Shown here one piece after another: positions 24,610 to 35,445 of a stretch of DNA of 64,000 bases. The notes under the pieces were generated by a model. The model did not search any database. It saw only the letters and a list, made by a program, of their open reading frames with translations, and was not told the origin of the DNA. The number at the start of each line of letters is the position of its first letter. The stretch's first letter is position 1. The position numbers were made by a program, and so were the translations under genes. Origin of the DNA: Hedera helix (Eukaryota > Streptophyta > Magnoliopsida > Apiales > Araliaceae); contig OX359282.1 in NCBI GenBank assembly GCA_947179155.2, forward strand, positions 21,173,010 to 21,237,009. Reading direction: 5' to 3'.

Positions 24610-24832
24610 TTATGATGATGAAAAAAATGATACCCCTTACTGTAAGAAAGAAAATAATATCCATTTATGATGATGAAAAGAATGATATCCCTTACTGTAA
24701 GAAAGAAAATAATATCTATTTATGATGATGAAAAGAATGATATCCCTTACTGTAAGAAAGAAAATAATATCCATTTATGATGATGAAAAAAATGATATCT
24801 CTTACCGTATCCCGTGACTGAATATTAATAAA
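24610..24832. repeat. 55-bp tandem repeat, four copies
   Basis: GATGATGAAAA starts at 24614, 24669, 24724 and 24779, each followed by a CCCTTACTGTAAGAAAG-like block; the two inner copies are nearly identical. Confidence 0.9.
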
Positions 24833-25439
24833 AATGAGGTGGATCAACCTATATATTTATAATATAATTAGTAATTACCACATATAAATTTCAAAGTGTA
24901 TGATAACTCGTATAATATGAGCTATCAAAATTATATATATTTAACATAATTTTTGTAGTATAATATAACAACTTCAAAATGGTTTTTAAAATAATATTCC
25001 AAAATAAATCTTTCAAAGAAAACTTTTAAAAATGAATCTTCTTAAAGAAGAGTCTTCTAAAGGAAGATTTGTGAATACCGTGAAAAATAGAAATTTATGA
25101 AATTACTACTCCTTAATAAAAGACTTACTTGAAAAATTTCTGCACTCCTTTTGGCTTTCAAACACTCAAGATAACCTTACTATTTTCAGAGAAAACTCAT
25201 AAAATACTTATAGAAAAATTTTATGTTTTAGGTGTGATTTTTCTATTCAGCTGAGCAAGCTATTTATCGGAGAAAATAAGTTACTATGCGCGGTAGGTGA
25301 ACTGAAAAATTCAGTAGAGGCTGCGGCAGCCTCCACCAAACTTTTCTCCAGCAAAACTCACATTTCTCACATTTCATGTGGGCTCTACAGTGGGTCCACG
25401 TACTATTCACGTTAATATTCACATAAAATAATAATTATT

Positions 25440-25850
25440 TAATATATATATATATATATATATTTCCTTCATTTGGGTCCTACATATATAATAAAATAAT
25501 GCTACAACAATAATTCAACAATAATGTAAGAAACACGTTACAGATCATTATTAATTTAATAATATAAATTACAGTGTATTTGCTACTGTGACAATTATTA
25601 GGTTCAATAATTTTAAACTATAGTGTACCAACAATTATTGAGTCAATGATATGAAATACAGTGTAATGACAATTATAAAATCAATAATGCAAAATACTGC
25701 GCAACAACAATTATTGATGAATACTGTGCAATGACCACGTTATCAGATCAATAATATGAGATATTGTGCGATACCGTGTGCTACAGTAAAATAATATGAA
25801 TTACCGTATGCTACTATTCTTTTATCATCGGTATTTTAAAAGTTAAAAGT
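25440..25850. repeat. (TA)n and ACAATTATT-rich stretch of the solo LTR
   Basis: A short TA run at about 25442-25464, then several imperfect repeats of an ACAATTATT / ATGAAATACAGTG pattern between 25.5 and 25.8 kb. No gene seen. Confidence 0.6.
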
Positions 25851-26318
25851 GATAACGCCGTTGACTATTTTTATTTAAAAATGTTTCTTCTGTCGTTTTC
25901 TATTTCCGACAAATATTCCGTTGTGGGGACCACCAATAATTAGTTATTTCGGCGCCGTCATACGACCCGAATATTCCCCGACAAAACGAATATTCCCCGA
26001 CCAAATGAATATTATCCGACATAATAAAATTTGTACATAACATCCTTAACTTTTGACTTTATCAATTTAACCACTTACTGTTTCAGGAAAAATATATATG
26101 AAGAGAAATTAAATTTTGTATTTCTTAAAATTTGGGGTCTTACAATTACCATCTCTATTTCCTTTTCTTACCTCATCCATACATAACTTAACAAATATTT
26201 GACGGGCATATTTATTCCATTTTGCTGATCCTTGGCTTGAGTCTTCATTAATATCTTTATCCCCTACCCCTTCCCCTACCCTTTGTATGAAGTTTTTTTG
26301 ATCCCCTAGTTCCTTCAC

Positions 26319-27892
26319 TGTCCATCTAATTTATAAACACCAGACAATAATATAACAAAAGTGAGAAAGTCATATTGTGCATCAGATAGTTGAAATGGAA
26401 AACAGTACGAAAAATATAACAATTATTAGAAACATCTAATGTCATAGTTCAAAATATTCTTAAACAGAAAAAAGGAGTCTAATAAGTATAAATGAACATC
26501 AGTGAAACAAGGCCAATATATCTGCACTTTACAGATACTCAACAACTACTCAAAGTATAAATGAATATCAACTTGTGTGAGCATACCCTGTGAATGCTGC
26601 TCTGAGAAGGCACAATCCAGTTCATGTAAGTTTCATGGGTTTAAGGCTCATACATATCAAAATGAGGATTTTATCTTATTTTTGATAGGTAATATTTTGG
26701 ATTGGAACCAATGATATTGAGGGTAGTGGAATCTATATCACTTGATTCAATAATACTAGAAACTCAAAACAAATTTTGCATGACCAGAATTAAAGTCATC
26801 AGCGTAAATATGCCATACATTATCAATTTACAAGAGCTTAATTAGCAAAGTGAATATTACATTAATGAGTAAACAAGTTTCACTTCAAATTAGAAAATCA
26901 AAAATGAATCATCTACACTACACTAGAAGTTTAGAACAAAGTTCATTCACATGTATGCATTCAACAGAGAAAATGATCGACACTAAATTTACTTTTAATC
27001 ATACAAGTACCCATTATTGAAATTTAGTTGCTAGATCTCAAATTATATTTATAGGCGATCTTCAATAATAGAACCCAACCATATTAGTTAATTAAAAGTA
27101 GAAAACATCAACATTAATGAGAACAAAAATTAAACTGTGGCATATTAAATAAATAAAACTTTCTAAACTCAACAAAGCCTTTCTAAAAATATACTAGTAT
27201 AATAAGTTGTACACAAATTTAAAAGGAAAAAACTAAAAATTAAAAGAAACTGATTTTGGAAAGCATAATACATATGTCCTGGTACCCTTATAAGCAAAAA
27301 AATCATAGACCTCAAAGTTATGAGAGCAAATACAAAGTACAAAACATAATTAATTACCCAATGGAAGTAGCAGAGGCTTGAACAGATTGAATAGGATACC
27401 CAAAACAATATATATTATGTAGATACACCCAGGATCTATGATTTAGTCCATGTTCAAGGATTTAAAAATCTAAGGTACATCCAAACATATACTATAGAAA
27501 AATGAAATTGTTGGGTGAGATTTGAAGTACCTAAAATAGATAACAAGCTTTGCCGGATCAACAGGCCCCAAATGTAGAATCTGAAGCAATTTTTTTTGCC
27601 AATTCTCGAAGTTTACTTTAAAAGAGGGAGAGGAGTATTCAACATTTAAGTTGAAGGATAGATATTATAATTTAGCAAAATATGTTAGGGGTATAATGGA
27701 TAATTTATAAGCTTCGACCAACTTAAAAAAATGACTGATAAATCAGTCTAAAATAAGTAACAAAATCTTACTTTTTTTTTTTAATACTTAAAAACCAACT
27801 TATAAGACAAAAAAGAAGCTGCTACTAAACACCTAAATGTAAGAAGTGACTTATAAGTTGGCTTGACCAACTTGTAAGTCCCTCCCGAACAG
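26319..27892 (-). other. 5' side of the Myb-like gene and inner Harbinger terminus
   Basis: AT-rich DNA without a convincing exon; from 26.93 kb on it matches 1-997. It ends in a Harbinger-like terminus (reverse strand GCGCCTGTTCGGGAGGGAC) at 27874-27892, with CTTATAAGT-type subterminal repeats in the last 150 bases. Confidence 0.6.
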
Positions 27893-27944
27893 GCGCTAAG
27901 TTATGAATAAGTATAAGAACCTAATATAATTATAGAGTAATTCT

Positions 27945-27966
27945 CCCCCCCCCCCCCCCCCCCCCC
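27945..27966. repeat. Poly-C tract (22 C)
   Basis: Same site as 1048-1072. Confidence 0.9.
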
Positions 27967-28379
27967 AACCCAACAAAGAAGTTCTGAACAGCACAATATA
28001 GAGATTATTCAGCAAAACAACGAACCTGCAGCTTAATTGGTATAAGATTGCATGTTGGCTTTCAAAACCAGAAAATGATGAAGAAAACCATTCTGTATTG
28101 AAATGATAAAAGTTATCATAGAAGAAAACCAACCCTAAATTCTTGTTATAACAATTAATATAATCCTTTGTTGATTAAAGAACTACTTACTCATTAGGTC
28201 ACATTAAATAATAAAGAACTTCAAGTATGTTAATTATGCTACAGAGGAGATCATCTCTTGTTGTAACATCTACCAAATGAAAAAATAAACTAAACTAAAT
28301 TCAATACAATTGTCTTCTTTTATAATACAGATTGGCTACAGGAAGATGACAAAGGAAGTGTGATCAAATGGATATGAAT

Positions 28380-29823
28380 CATATTCTAGCACAATGAAAA
28401 AAATTCTATTTTTTTAATGTTAGTTTTTTTGATAATGATCATAACAATGACGAAGAATTTATGAGAAATAAAGAGTTAGATATTCAACAGTGGCAAGTAG
28501 AAGATAAAGAATGGTTACTAATGTCTCAAATGATTACTCTAGGAATTTATATGTATTATGAGAGTTTTATTTATAAGGAACCGTGTAAAATTCTTCGAGA
28601 ACTAGATACATGTTGATAATGGAGATACTAAATGGTCATGAAACACGATGTTTTCAATATTTTCGTTTAGATAAAAAAAATATTTTTAGAATTGTGTGGC
28701 GATCTAAGAAATCATTATGGATTGAAACTCACACATGATATTGTTGTGGAAGAACAAGTAGGCATGTTCTTGATGACTTTAGCACATGGGGCTGGAAATA
28801 AATTGATACAAGAGACTTTTCAACATTCGTGAGATACTATCTGTAGGCATTTTCATATGGTGTTAAATGCAGTCTTATAACTTTCTACAGACATTATTAG
28901 ACCGGATGCCAATTATAATAATGGAGCGCAATATCATATGCCCCAGAATGACCGATATCTTCCATTTTTTAAGGTATAAATATTTTCTTTTCTTCTTATA
29001 AAGCGTATATAAATTATACATGTTGCATAAAGGGTTTTCTTTTCTATATTTTAATAGAATTGTATTGGAGCAATTGATGGTAGACACATAAAAGCTTGAC
29101 TTCCAAAAGGGCAAGACGCTCCATACATTGGGAGAAAAGGCATTCCTACACAAAACATAATGGCAGTATGCGATTTTAGCATGTGCTTTACATTTGTATG
29201 GCTTGGATGGGAGGGTAGTGCTCATGACACTCATATATTCACACAAGCACTTATAAGAGAAGAACTCAAATTTTAGCACCCAATTGGTGGTACGGTCTCA
29301 TACTTTTAAATTTTTTATCATTTTTTTTATTTAATATTTTTTATTGATTAAATTTGGTTATTGTATTTTCTTAGATAAATTTTATGTTGTCGATGTGAGT
29401 TACCCAAACACAAAGGGCTACATGGTTCCTTATACAGGACAATTTATAAGGTATCACCTCCCAGATTTTCGTCGTACTGGAACAAGGCAAACACATTCAC
29501 CAAGAGGGGTTAAAGAAAAGTTTAACTATTTACATTCCTCTTTAAGAAATGTTATTGAACGTACATTTGGAGTGTGGAAGACAAGATGGGCTATTTTGCG
29601 TGATATGTCATTTTTCTGGCCATCCACAACTACATAAGAAAAAAATGTAACCCTGATAATGCATTTCAAGTAGCTGAGAAAGAGGGATATCGTCCAGAAG
29701 ATGTTATTGGTGGCGGTGATGACAATGTTATACATTGGGGTGGATCTACTTCAGCTAGTAATGGTTTAATTATGCAAGCAATAAGAGATAATATTGCATT
29801 AAGAATCTCTAACTTGAAATAAG
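28380..29823 (+). pseudogene. Decayed Harbinger transposase, copy 3 (right arm)
   Basis: Same architecture as copy 1. The first half has frameshifts (around 28588 and 28678, the latter a longer A run). The Asp block WEGSAHDTHIF is intact at about 29210-29245, but TAG follows EELKF at about 29274. The last exon, with SPRGVKEKFNYLHSSLRNVIERTFGVW (about 29498-29578) including the catalytic Glu, is open to a TAA after PSTTT. Non-functional. Confidence 0.8.
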
Positions 29824-30184
29824 ATTGTAGTCGATATGTTTAGATAATTTGTTGAGTGTTTTATTTAACGAAATTATGGATGATTATTTTGATATAATAT
29901 TGAATTAATAAATTTGTTTATTAATGTCCTTTTTAGTAATATTTAAATTAGATTTTTACTTATAAGTTATTATCAGTCAAACACTTTTATAACTTGTTTT
30001 AACTTAATTTTTGTCTTATCAATCAAATTAGTGTCGAACGCTCTTACTTATAAATCGATTTATATTTTAACTTTAAGTCAACTTATATTTTAATTTTAAG
30101 TAATTTTAAAATAAGATATTCCCGAACAGGCTCTTACAGTTATTTGGTATAACGTTTCTCAATCCACTTTGAACTATGACCGAA

Positions 30185-30410
30185 TTATATTGACTTTCCT
30201 TCCAACCAATGGCTGTAAAAGACCAATGCCTTTTGTGGCTTATACTCTGGTAAAGTGTGCCTCGCTCCCTATTGGCACACAGGAACAAAATATAAATTAG
30301 ACCCTAGGGTTTGTGAATTTTTTTTTCTTTCATTTTTTTTTCAAAATCGTAGTCCTTGTTGTACCTTAATTGTTAGAAAAGTAAAATCATTCTCATATCC
30401 TTGAGTATAC
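30185..30410 (-). pseudogene. Copy of SCPL exons 13 and 14 (unit 2)
   Basis: Exon 13 copy 30365-30410 and exon 14 copy 30185-30268. Reading frame and TAA are kept, but the His motif reads GARHTLPEY instead of GAGHTVPEY, and PQEAL reads PQKAL. The Arg and Lys changes are shared with unit 1, so units 1 and 2 are sister copies. Confidence 0.85.
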
Positions 30411-30829
30411 CTGCAAAAAAGAGTATAAATTTATCAAACCATGAACGGTAATGTTATGACGAGGTCAAGCTCAGTGCATTCAACATTATGATGTAAAGAT
30501 TTTCATTAGGTTAAGGCTTCGTGAAAGAAAATGAATTATTCTTATATACATTGACAGTGTATGAAAATTTTACATTAAAAAAAAAAGAGAAAGGTTTGTA
30601 ATATGTTATTAATGAAATATTTCTTTACACAATAACGTTTTTTTTCTATCTAATAAGGCGTCATAATCTTATTATCACTTACAAAATTTCACTACATTGC
30701 TAAATGTATAAAGTGTATCTCGATAGAGAGAATTTGACTTCTTGAGGCTCAAGCACTAGTAAATTTGTTCGTGCTTTTTTGTGTAACAAAATGTTATTTT
30801 CTTAATTTGCAATATATAAAGAAGGGTTT

Positions 30830-31950
30830 TATTATATTTTGCGACAAAAATGTGTCTGACTATTATTGGTAGTAGACAAAATCACATAATCCATAAATTA
30901 ATAAAAATACTTTGGTAATTGATTTATGTGTTTACTTAGTCCCACCAAAAATTGAATTTATTTTCTGTCGCAAGATAAATCATTTTTCACAATAGAATGC
31001 AAAAAACATTATCAAAGATTTGAAATATATAATTTAGTGTGTACGATATTTGATAAACCTTAATATAATTAAATATAAAAATTAATTAAAACTAAAATTT
31101 TGGAAAAGAGAAGAAGAGTTTTATTATATGTTGCGACAAAAATGTGTCAAACTCTTATTGAGAATAGATAAAATCACATAATCCGTAAATTAATAAAAAT
31201 ACTTTAGTAATTGATTTATGTGTTTATTTAGTTCCAACAAAAATCGAGACTATTTTCTGTTACAAGATAAATCATTTTTACAATAGAATACAAAAAAACA
31301 TTATTGAAGATTTGAAATATATAATTTAGTGTATGATAATTATAAACCTTAATATAATTAAGTATAAAAATTAATTAAAACTAAAATTTTGGGAAAGAGA
31401 TGAAGAGTTTGAATATATTTTGCGACAAAAATGTGTCAGACTCTTATTGAGAGTAGACAAAAGCACATAATCCGTAAATTAATAAAAATACTTTAGTAAT
31501 TGATTTATGTGTTTACTTAGTCCCAACAAAAATCGAGACTATTTTCTATTGCAAGAATCATTTTTACAATAGAATACAAAAAACATTATTGAAGATTTGA
31601 AATATATAATTTAGTGTGTATGATAATTGATAAACCTTAATATAATTAAGTATATAAATTAATTAAAACTAAAATTTTGGAAAAGAGAAGAAGAGTTTTA
31701 ATATATCTTGCGACAAAAATGTGTCCGACTCTTTATTGAGAGTAGACAAAATCACATAATCCGTAAATTAATAAAAATACTTTGGTAATTGATTTATGTG
31801 TTTACTTAGTCCCAACAAAAATCAAGAATATTTTCTATCGCAAGATAAATCATTTTTACAATAGAATACAAAAAACATTATCGAAGATTTGAAATATATA
31901 ATTTAGTGTGTATGATAATTGATAAACCCTAATATAATTAAAACTCAAAT
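30830..31950. repeat. ~290-bp tandem array, four copies (unit 2)
   Basis: Copies start near 30836, 31128, 31419 and 31707 with the GCGACAAAAATGTGTC block. Equivalent of the array at 3945-5090. Confidence 0.9.
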
Positions 31951-32033
31951 TTTGGAAAAGAGAGGTATATTATAATTATATGTGGAGTGGAGTACTATAT
32001 TATTATTATCAAGAATGTGTCAGGTATATATAC

Positions 32034-32147
32034 CCTGCAATTTGTCCCTTAAATTTCCATGACCTCCATTCGTCCAGAATCTTATATCCAAGTGAACTGG
32101 TCCATGCTTGGCTCCCAGTAAATGGCACGCACATATCATGATCTCCA
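32034..32147 (-). pseudogene. Copy of SCPL exon 12 (unit 2)
   Basis: 114 bases with two differences from the intact exon; the GDHDMCVP coding block and splice sites are present. Upstream homology to the gene ends about 70 bases beyond the exon. Confidence 0.85.
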
Positions 32148-33518
32148 CTGAAAAAGATGAAGATAAATTTTATATACATATAAATATATAGATATATAAA
32201 TATAAAATAAAATTAATATTCCACTCGTTCCAGTCTCTTCTTGTTTTTGGACATTTCTTGAAATCCATTGGTCGTGGGGTTCTTGTCGTTGGGACTGGCA
32301 TGATTTTAACAGTCATGTCTTCTCAACATCTAGGAATCTTTTAAAATAATTCCTCCTCCCCCAAACCCATCTTATATATCTTCTGAATACATACATAGAC
32401 CACTTGATCTTAGCCAAAGGTCGAAAAAGGTTTCTGCATGCGTGAAACCACACCTAATACTTCTTTCCTTTTATATTATTTGATTAATTTTAAAAAAAAA
32501 AAATTTAAAATTGATATAAATTTATTTTAATTTTAATTATGATAAATATTATAAACTATCAAAATAATATTGCTCGTTCTAAGTTTTATTATATCATAAT
32601 TTTTAATTAATCGTTTCAATTTTAACTTTAAAAATATTTCAAGTTGACTTTTAAAAATTTCAAAAAAATCTCCAAAATTAATAAATAGACAAATGTAAAA
32701 TTATATATATATGTATATATATTTATAAACGTGTCATTTATTAATTTAATTTGTGTCGTTTTTATTTAAACCTTAACTAATCTGGTCATGTCATTTGCAG
32801 CATATACTTTCAGAACCAAAAGCTATTAATATCCTCCGTCTTTTCTCAAAAAAAATCAGAATAATGATATATTATCTAATGTGTCACACCATATTATTTT
32901 CCCAACTTCTATATATTTGCTCGGGACTCTAAAACTTCATGTTTTCATGACCTTTCTTTAGGTATATTAGACTTTTTCACTTATTTAATTACTTCCTTGA
33001 TATAGCAACCAAAGTGAATTAAGCTTCGACTTTATTGAGGTCATATTACTGCTAATTCTGGTACTGTACAAGGTTTCTCATATGTTGTCATCTCATTCTG
33101 GTATTTTGGATTAATTGATAGTCCTAGTTGATTGGGCTTTGCTGCTAATTCAGAATAGATTGGGCTTCAATTTGGATTGAACTTCAGATTTATTTGATAC
33201 AACTAATTTTGATTGAGCTTTGTTTCTTATTTTTTGTAAATATGCCTATAAAACTTGTAGTCAAGTTTTTAGTTTTTATTTTTATTTTTATTTTATTTAC
33301 TTATTTTATAACAAATAATGGTAATAAACAAGAGAAAAATGTTTTTAATAATTATGTCCATGTGGGGGGTCTAATGGTTATGTGCACACCATGTCATCCA
33401 ACTAATGGTTGTGACAACTGAGAAAGAAATGTAGGGGACCACCATACATAAAGTTGACACTATTTAGTCCTCAAATAGTGCTAATAATATGTTCTTTTAC
33501 GAAATAATGGTAAATAAA

Positions 33519-33692
33519 ACAAAAACTCTACACTTACCCGCCCCCTTACCCGCCTCCTTACCCGCCCCTCACAACCTTTTTCTGTTTTTTTTTTTTTTTT
33601 TTTTTTTTACTAAAAAAAAAAAAAAAATTTAAAAAGTTTGTGAGTGTGGGTAAGGCGGCGGGTAAGAAGTGCGGGTAAGTGTAGAAAGGTCC
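33519..33692. mobile_element. 174-bp hAT-type MITE, unit 2 only
   Basis: Flanked by an 8-bp duplication TAAATAAA (33511-33518 and 33693-33700). Inverted ends share CTACACTTACCCGC. The core is TTACCCGCC repeats facing GGCGGGTAA repeats with long T and A runs between, able to form a strong hairpin. Unit 1 has the empty site near 6580, so insertion followed the duplication. Confidence 0.85.
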
Positions 33693-34465
33693 TAAATAAA
33701 AAGTGCATAATAATCATTGTTATTTGACATTCCTTTTTTGTTGTAAATCTACATTATTACAATGTGATAAATTTAAGAGTACGTTTTAATCTGAAGGGTC
33801 TAGGGGGGGGGGGGTCAAGAGAAAACGAAGAGAGAATCTAAAAAGAACATTCATTTTAATCTTTTAAAGCGTACTTGATGAATTTTTGACTTTTTATTAA
33901 CAGATAAACTCAAACTTATGACCTTGCATAATAAATCAAATAAAAAGTGCGATGTGTAATCATTCTTGGAAACATAAATCTACTTGCAGAGTTATTGTTC
34001 CTTCTTCTTAATTAGCATCTTATTTCCCCCTTTTTCTTTTGACATCATAAGTAGAGGTGCAAATTTCTTTACATGTATGTTTTGAATTTGGAAAATGCTT
34101 AGTCTCGAAAGAAAGGGACCATAATGAAGGTTATACAAAAAGAAAAAAAAAAAGAACATATAGATTGTTATTACATCAAATTATGACCAAACACTGAAGT
34201 CAACAAAAAATTAATGATAAAAACACAAAATTTATGTGAAATATTTAAAATCAAAAAAATCATGAGCGAGATGCAGAAAATATCATTATATCAAAGTGTG
34301 AAGAAAATTCTCACATCTCAAAATCTAAATAAATTTAACTGTTTCATTCTAAAAATGACTAAAAACTAAGAAAAAAAAATACAAAGTTTCTAATTTGCAT
34401 TACAGACACTTACCCGACGGCAACATAACAAGTCGAAAAAACATAACAAAACTCGTACGGCCAGT

Positions 34466-35120
34466 TAAGGGTGAGCAAAAAACCGATTTAGCCCCGAAAC
34501 CGCACCAAAAACCGCACAAACCGCACCAATTAAAATCGCACCAATGGTTCCGGCGTATGTGACGGTTTTAAGTGGGTTGAAAAACCGAATTTGCGATTTG
34601 GGTTTGGTTTCTAGGCAAAACCGCACATGAAAAAACCGCACCGCACCATTTTATTTTTTTTCCCATTGTTTGACTATTTTCAACATGAACCATATCAAGA
34701 AGTATTATTATGGAAGTCACCCTTCAATTAATCCATTTGAAATTATCCCTCATGTAATTATCTTTGTTTAGAATTTTTATATGTGAGAATAAATTTTTAA
34801 TTAATCTATTTGGAATTATCTCTCATGTAACTTCTATTTTATTTTTGTTTAGACAAGATATTATAAGTAAAGTTGTGTGTGTTATAAAAATGGTATTTAA
34901 TATTGTGTGATATTAAATTGTTAATTTAAATTGCATAAAATTTAATTGTTTCAATTGGTTTTGAAACCGAAACCGCACCAAATAAAACCGCACCAAACGG
35001 TTTAAAACCGCACCGCACCAATCACAAGCGATTTCATGTGCGGTTTTGAATTTGTCAAACCGCACATATATGTGCGGTTTAAGTTTCAAACCGCACCAAA
35101 CCGCACCATGCACACCCTTA
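34466..35120. mobile_element. 655-bp non-autonomous DNA element rich in AACCGCACC
   Basis: Ends TAAGGGTGAGC and GCACACCCTTA form an inverted repeat; flanks CGGCCAGT and CGGCTAGT are an 8-bp duplication with one mismatch, as made by hAT elements. About fifteen AACCGCACC-like motifs, both orientations, cluster in the two end regions. Unit 1 shows the uninterrupted target near 7358. ORFs inside it are by-products of the motif repeats. Confidence 0.85.
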
Positions 35121-35234
35121 CGGCTAGTGCGTAGCCCCCATTTTCTTTTCTTTTCCTTGGAGGCTTTCAAGTTTAAAATATACACGAATCATAATATTGA
35201 AAAATGTGATGTTGATTAGGCAATAACTTACAGA

Positions 35235-35394
35235 AAAATTCAGAAATATAAAATTAAATATTATATCTATCTCAATTATTAAAAAGTGAGATATAATATA
35301 AATTTCAATGTCATATCTTAATTTTTAATGATTAAAATAAATATAATATTTAAATATTATGTTTAGATATTATACACTTGTATTTATTTATAAC
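35235..35394. repeat. AT-rich foldback MITE (copy at the unit 2/3 junction)
   Basis: Same foldback family as 7590-7747. TTA at 35395-35397 here corresponds to the Harbinger target beside unit 1 and is unoccupied. AATAAA on the minus strand at about 35382-35388 may be the polyadenylation signal of the SCPL gene. Confidence 0.65.
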
Positions 35395-35445
35395 TTACAG
35401 TTGTTTGGTACTATGTTTCTCAATCCACTTTGAACTATGACCGAA

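Larger units (their letters stand above)
11423..26144 (+). mobile_element. Solo-LTR-like element (~3.3 kb without its nested insertion)
   Basis: Begins TGTGACACCCCTAAATC and ends TTTGGGGTCTTACA, with 5-bp flanking duplications ATTAC at 11418-11422 and 26145-26149. The ends read TG...CA and form a short inverted repeat, as in long LTRs of plant Gypsy chromoviruses. No internal coding region exists, so I infer a solo LTR left by recombination; a non-autonomous element is the alternative. It consists of 11423-12276 and 23683-26144, separated by the Sirevirus-like element. Its interior contains three short tandem arrays. Confidence 0.7.
10450..26318 (-). pseudogene. Myb/SANT-like gene of the Harbinger element, split by nested LTR insertions
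   Basis: The N-terminal part is at 26318-26150 (SAKWNKYARQIFVKLCMDEVRKGNRDGN). The reading resumes after the insertion at 11417 and continues to about 11203 (HFNKVG, stop, NYLLSNFNTE, then KQIKNHWTQMRGDWSLWHQL), matching plant Myb/SANT-like DNA-binding domains, where a Trp normally sits at the stop (TGG to TAG). An intron (about 11202-11128) is followed by NKEFAKFHKKNCSMYNNEYHEL and an acidic Gly/Asp/Glu-rich tail. In an A-rich tract near 10765-10785 the frame shifts and continues to about 10538 with LPNVHPNTQFWNDACIIFM. Such proteins bind Harbinger ends and bring the transposase to DNA. Insertion, stop and frameshift make it dead. Confidence 0.75.
7748..30133. mobile_element. PIF/Harbinger-type element with long inverted arms and nested insertions
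   Basis: Ends are imperfect inverted repeats: the left starts GAGTCCGTTTAGGAACAAG and the reverse of the right starts GAGCCTGTTCGGGAATATC; similarity continues for about 90 bp. Both flanks carry TTA (7745-7747 and 30134-30136), the usual PIF/Harbinger duplication. The left arm (about 7748-9780) and right arm (27893-30133) are inverted copies, each with a decayed transposase; between them lies a Myb/SANT-like gene. An extra Harbinger-like terminus at 27875-27892 abuts the right arm. A 14.7-kb nested LTR insertion (11423-26144) inflates the length, so the original element was about 7.7 kb. Confidence 0.75.
30134..35394. repeat. Tandem-duplicated unit 2: SCPL 3' exon copies plus flanking DNA
   Basis: Colinear with unit 1 (3259-7747) and immediately followed by the third copy, which belongs to the intact SCPL gene. 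Compared with unit 1 it has two extra insertions with target duplications (33519-33692 and 34466-35120), about 48 extra bases near 33322-33370 and a shorter TA tract. Confidence 0.8.

Noticed and set aside
34913..35185. 90-codon ORF with repeated Val-Arg-Phe text
   Set aside because: Translation of AACCGCACC motif repeats in a non-autonomous element.
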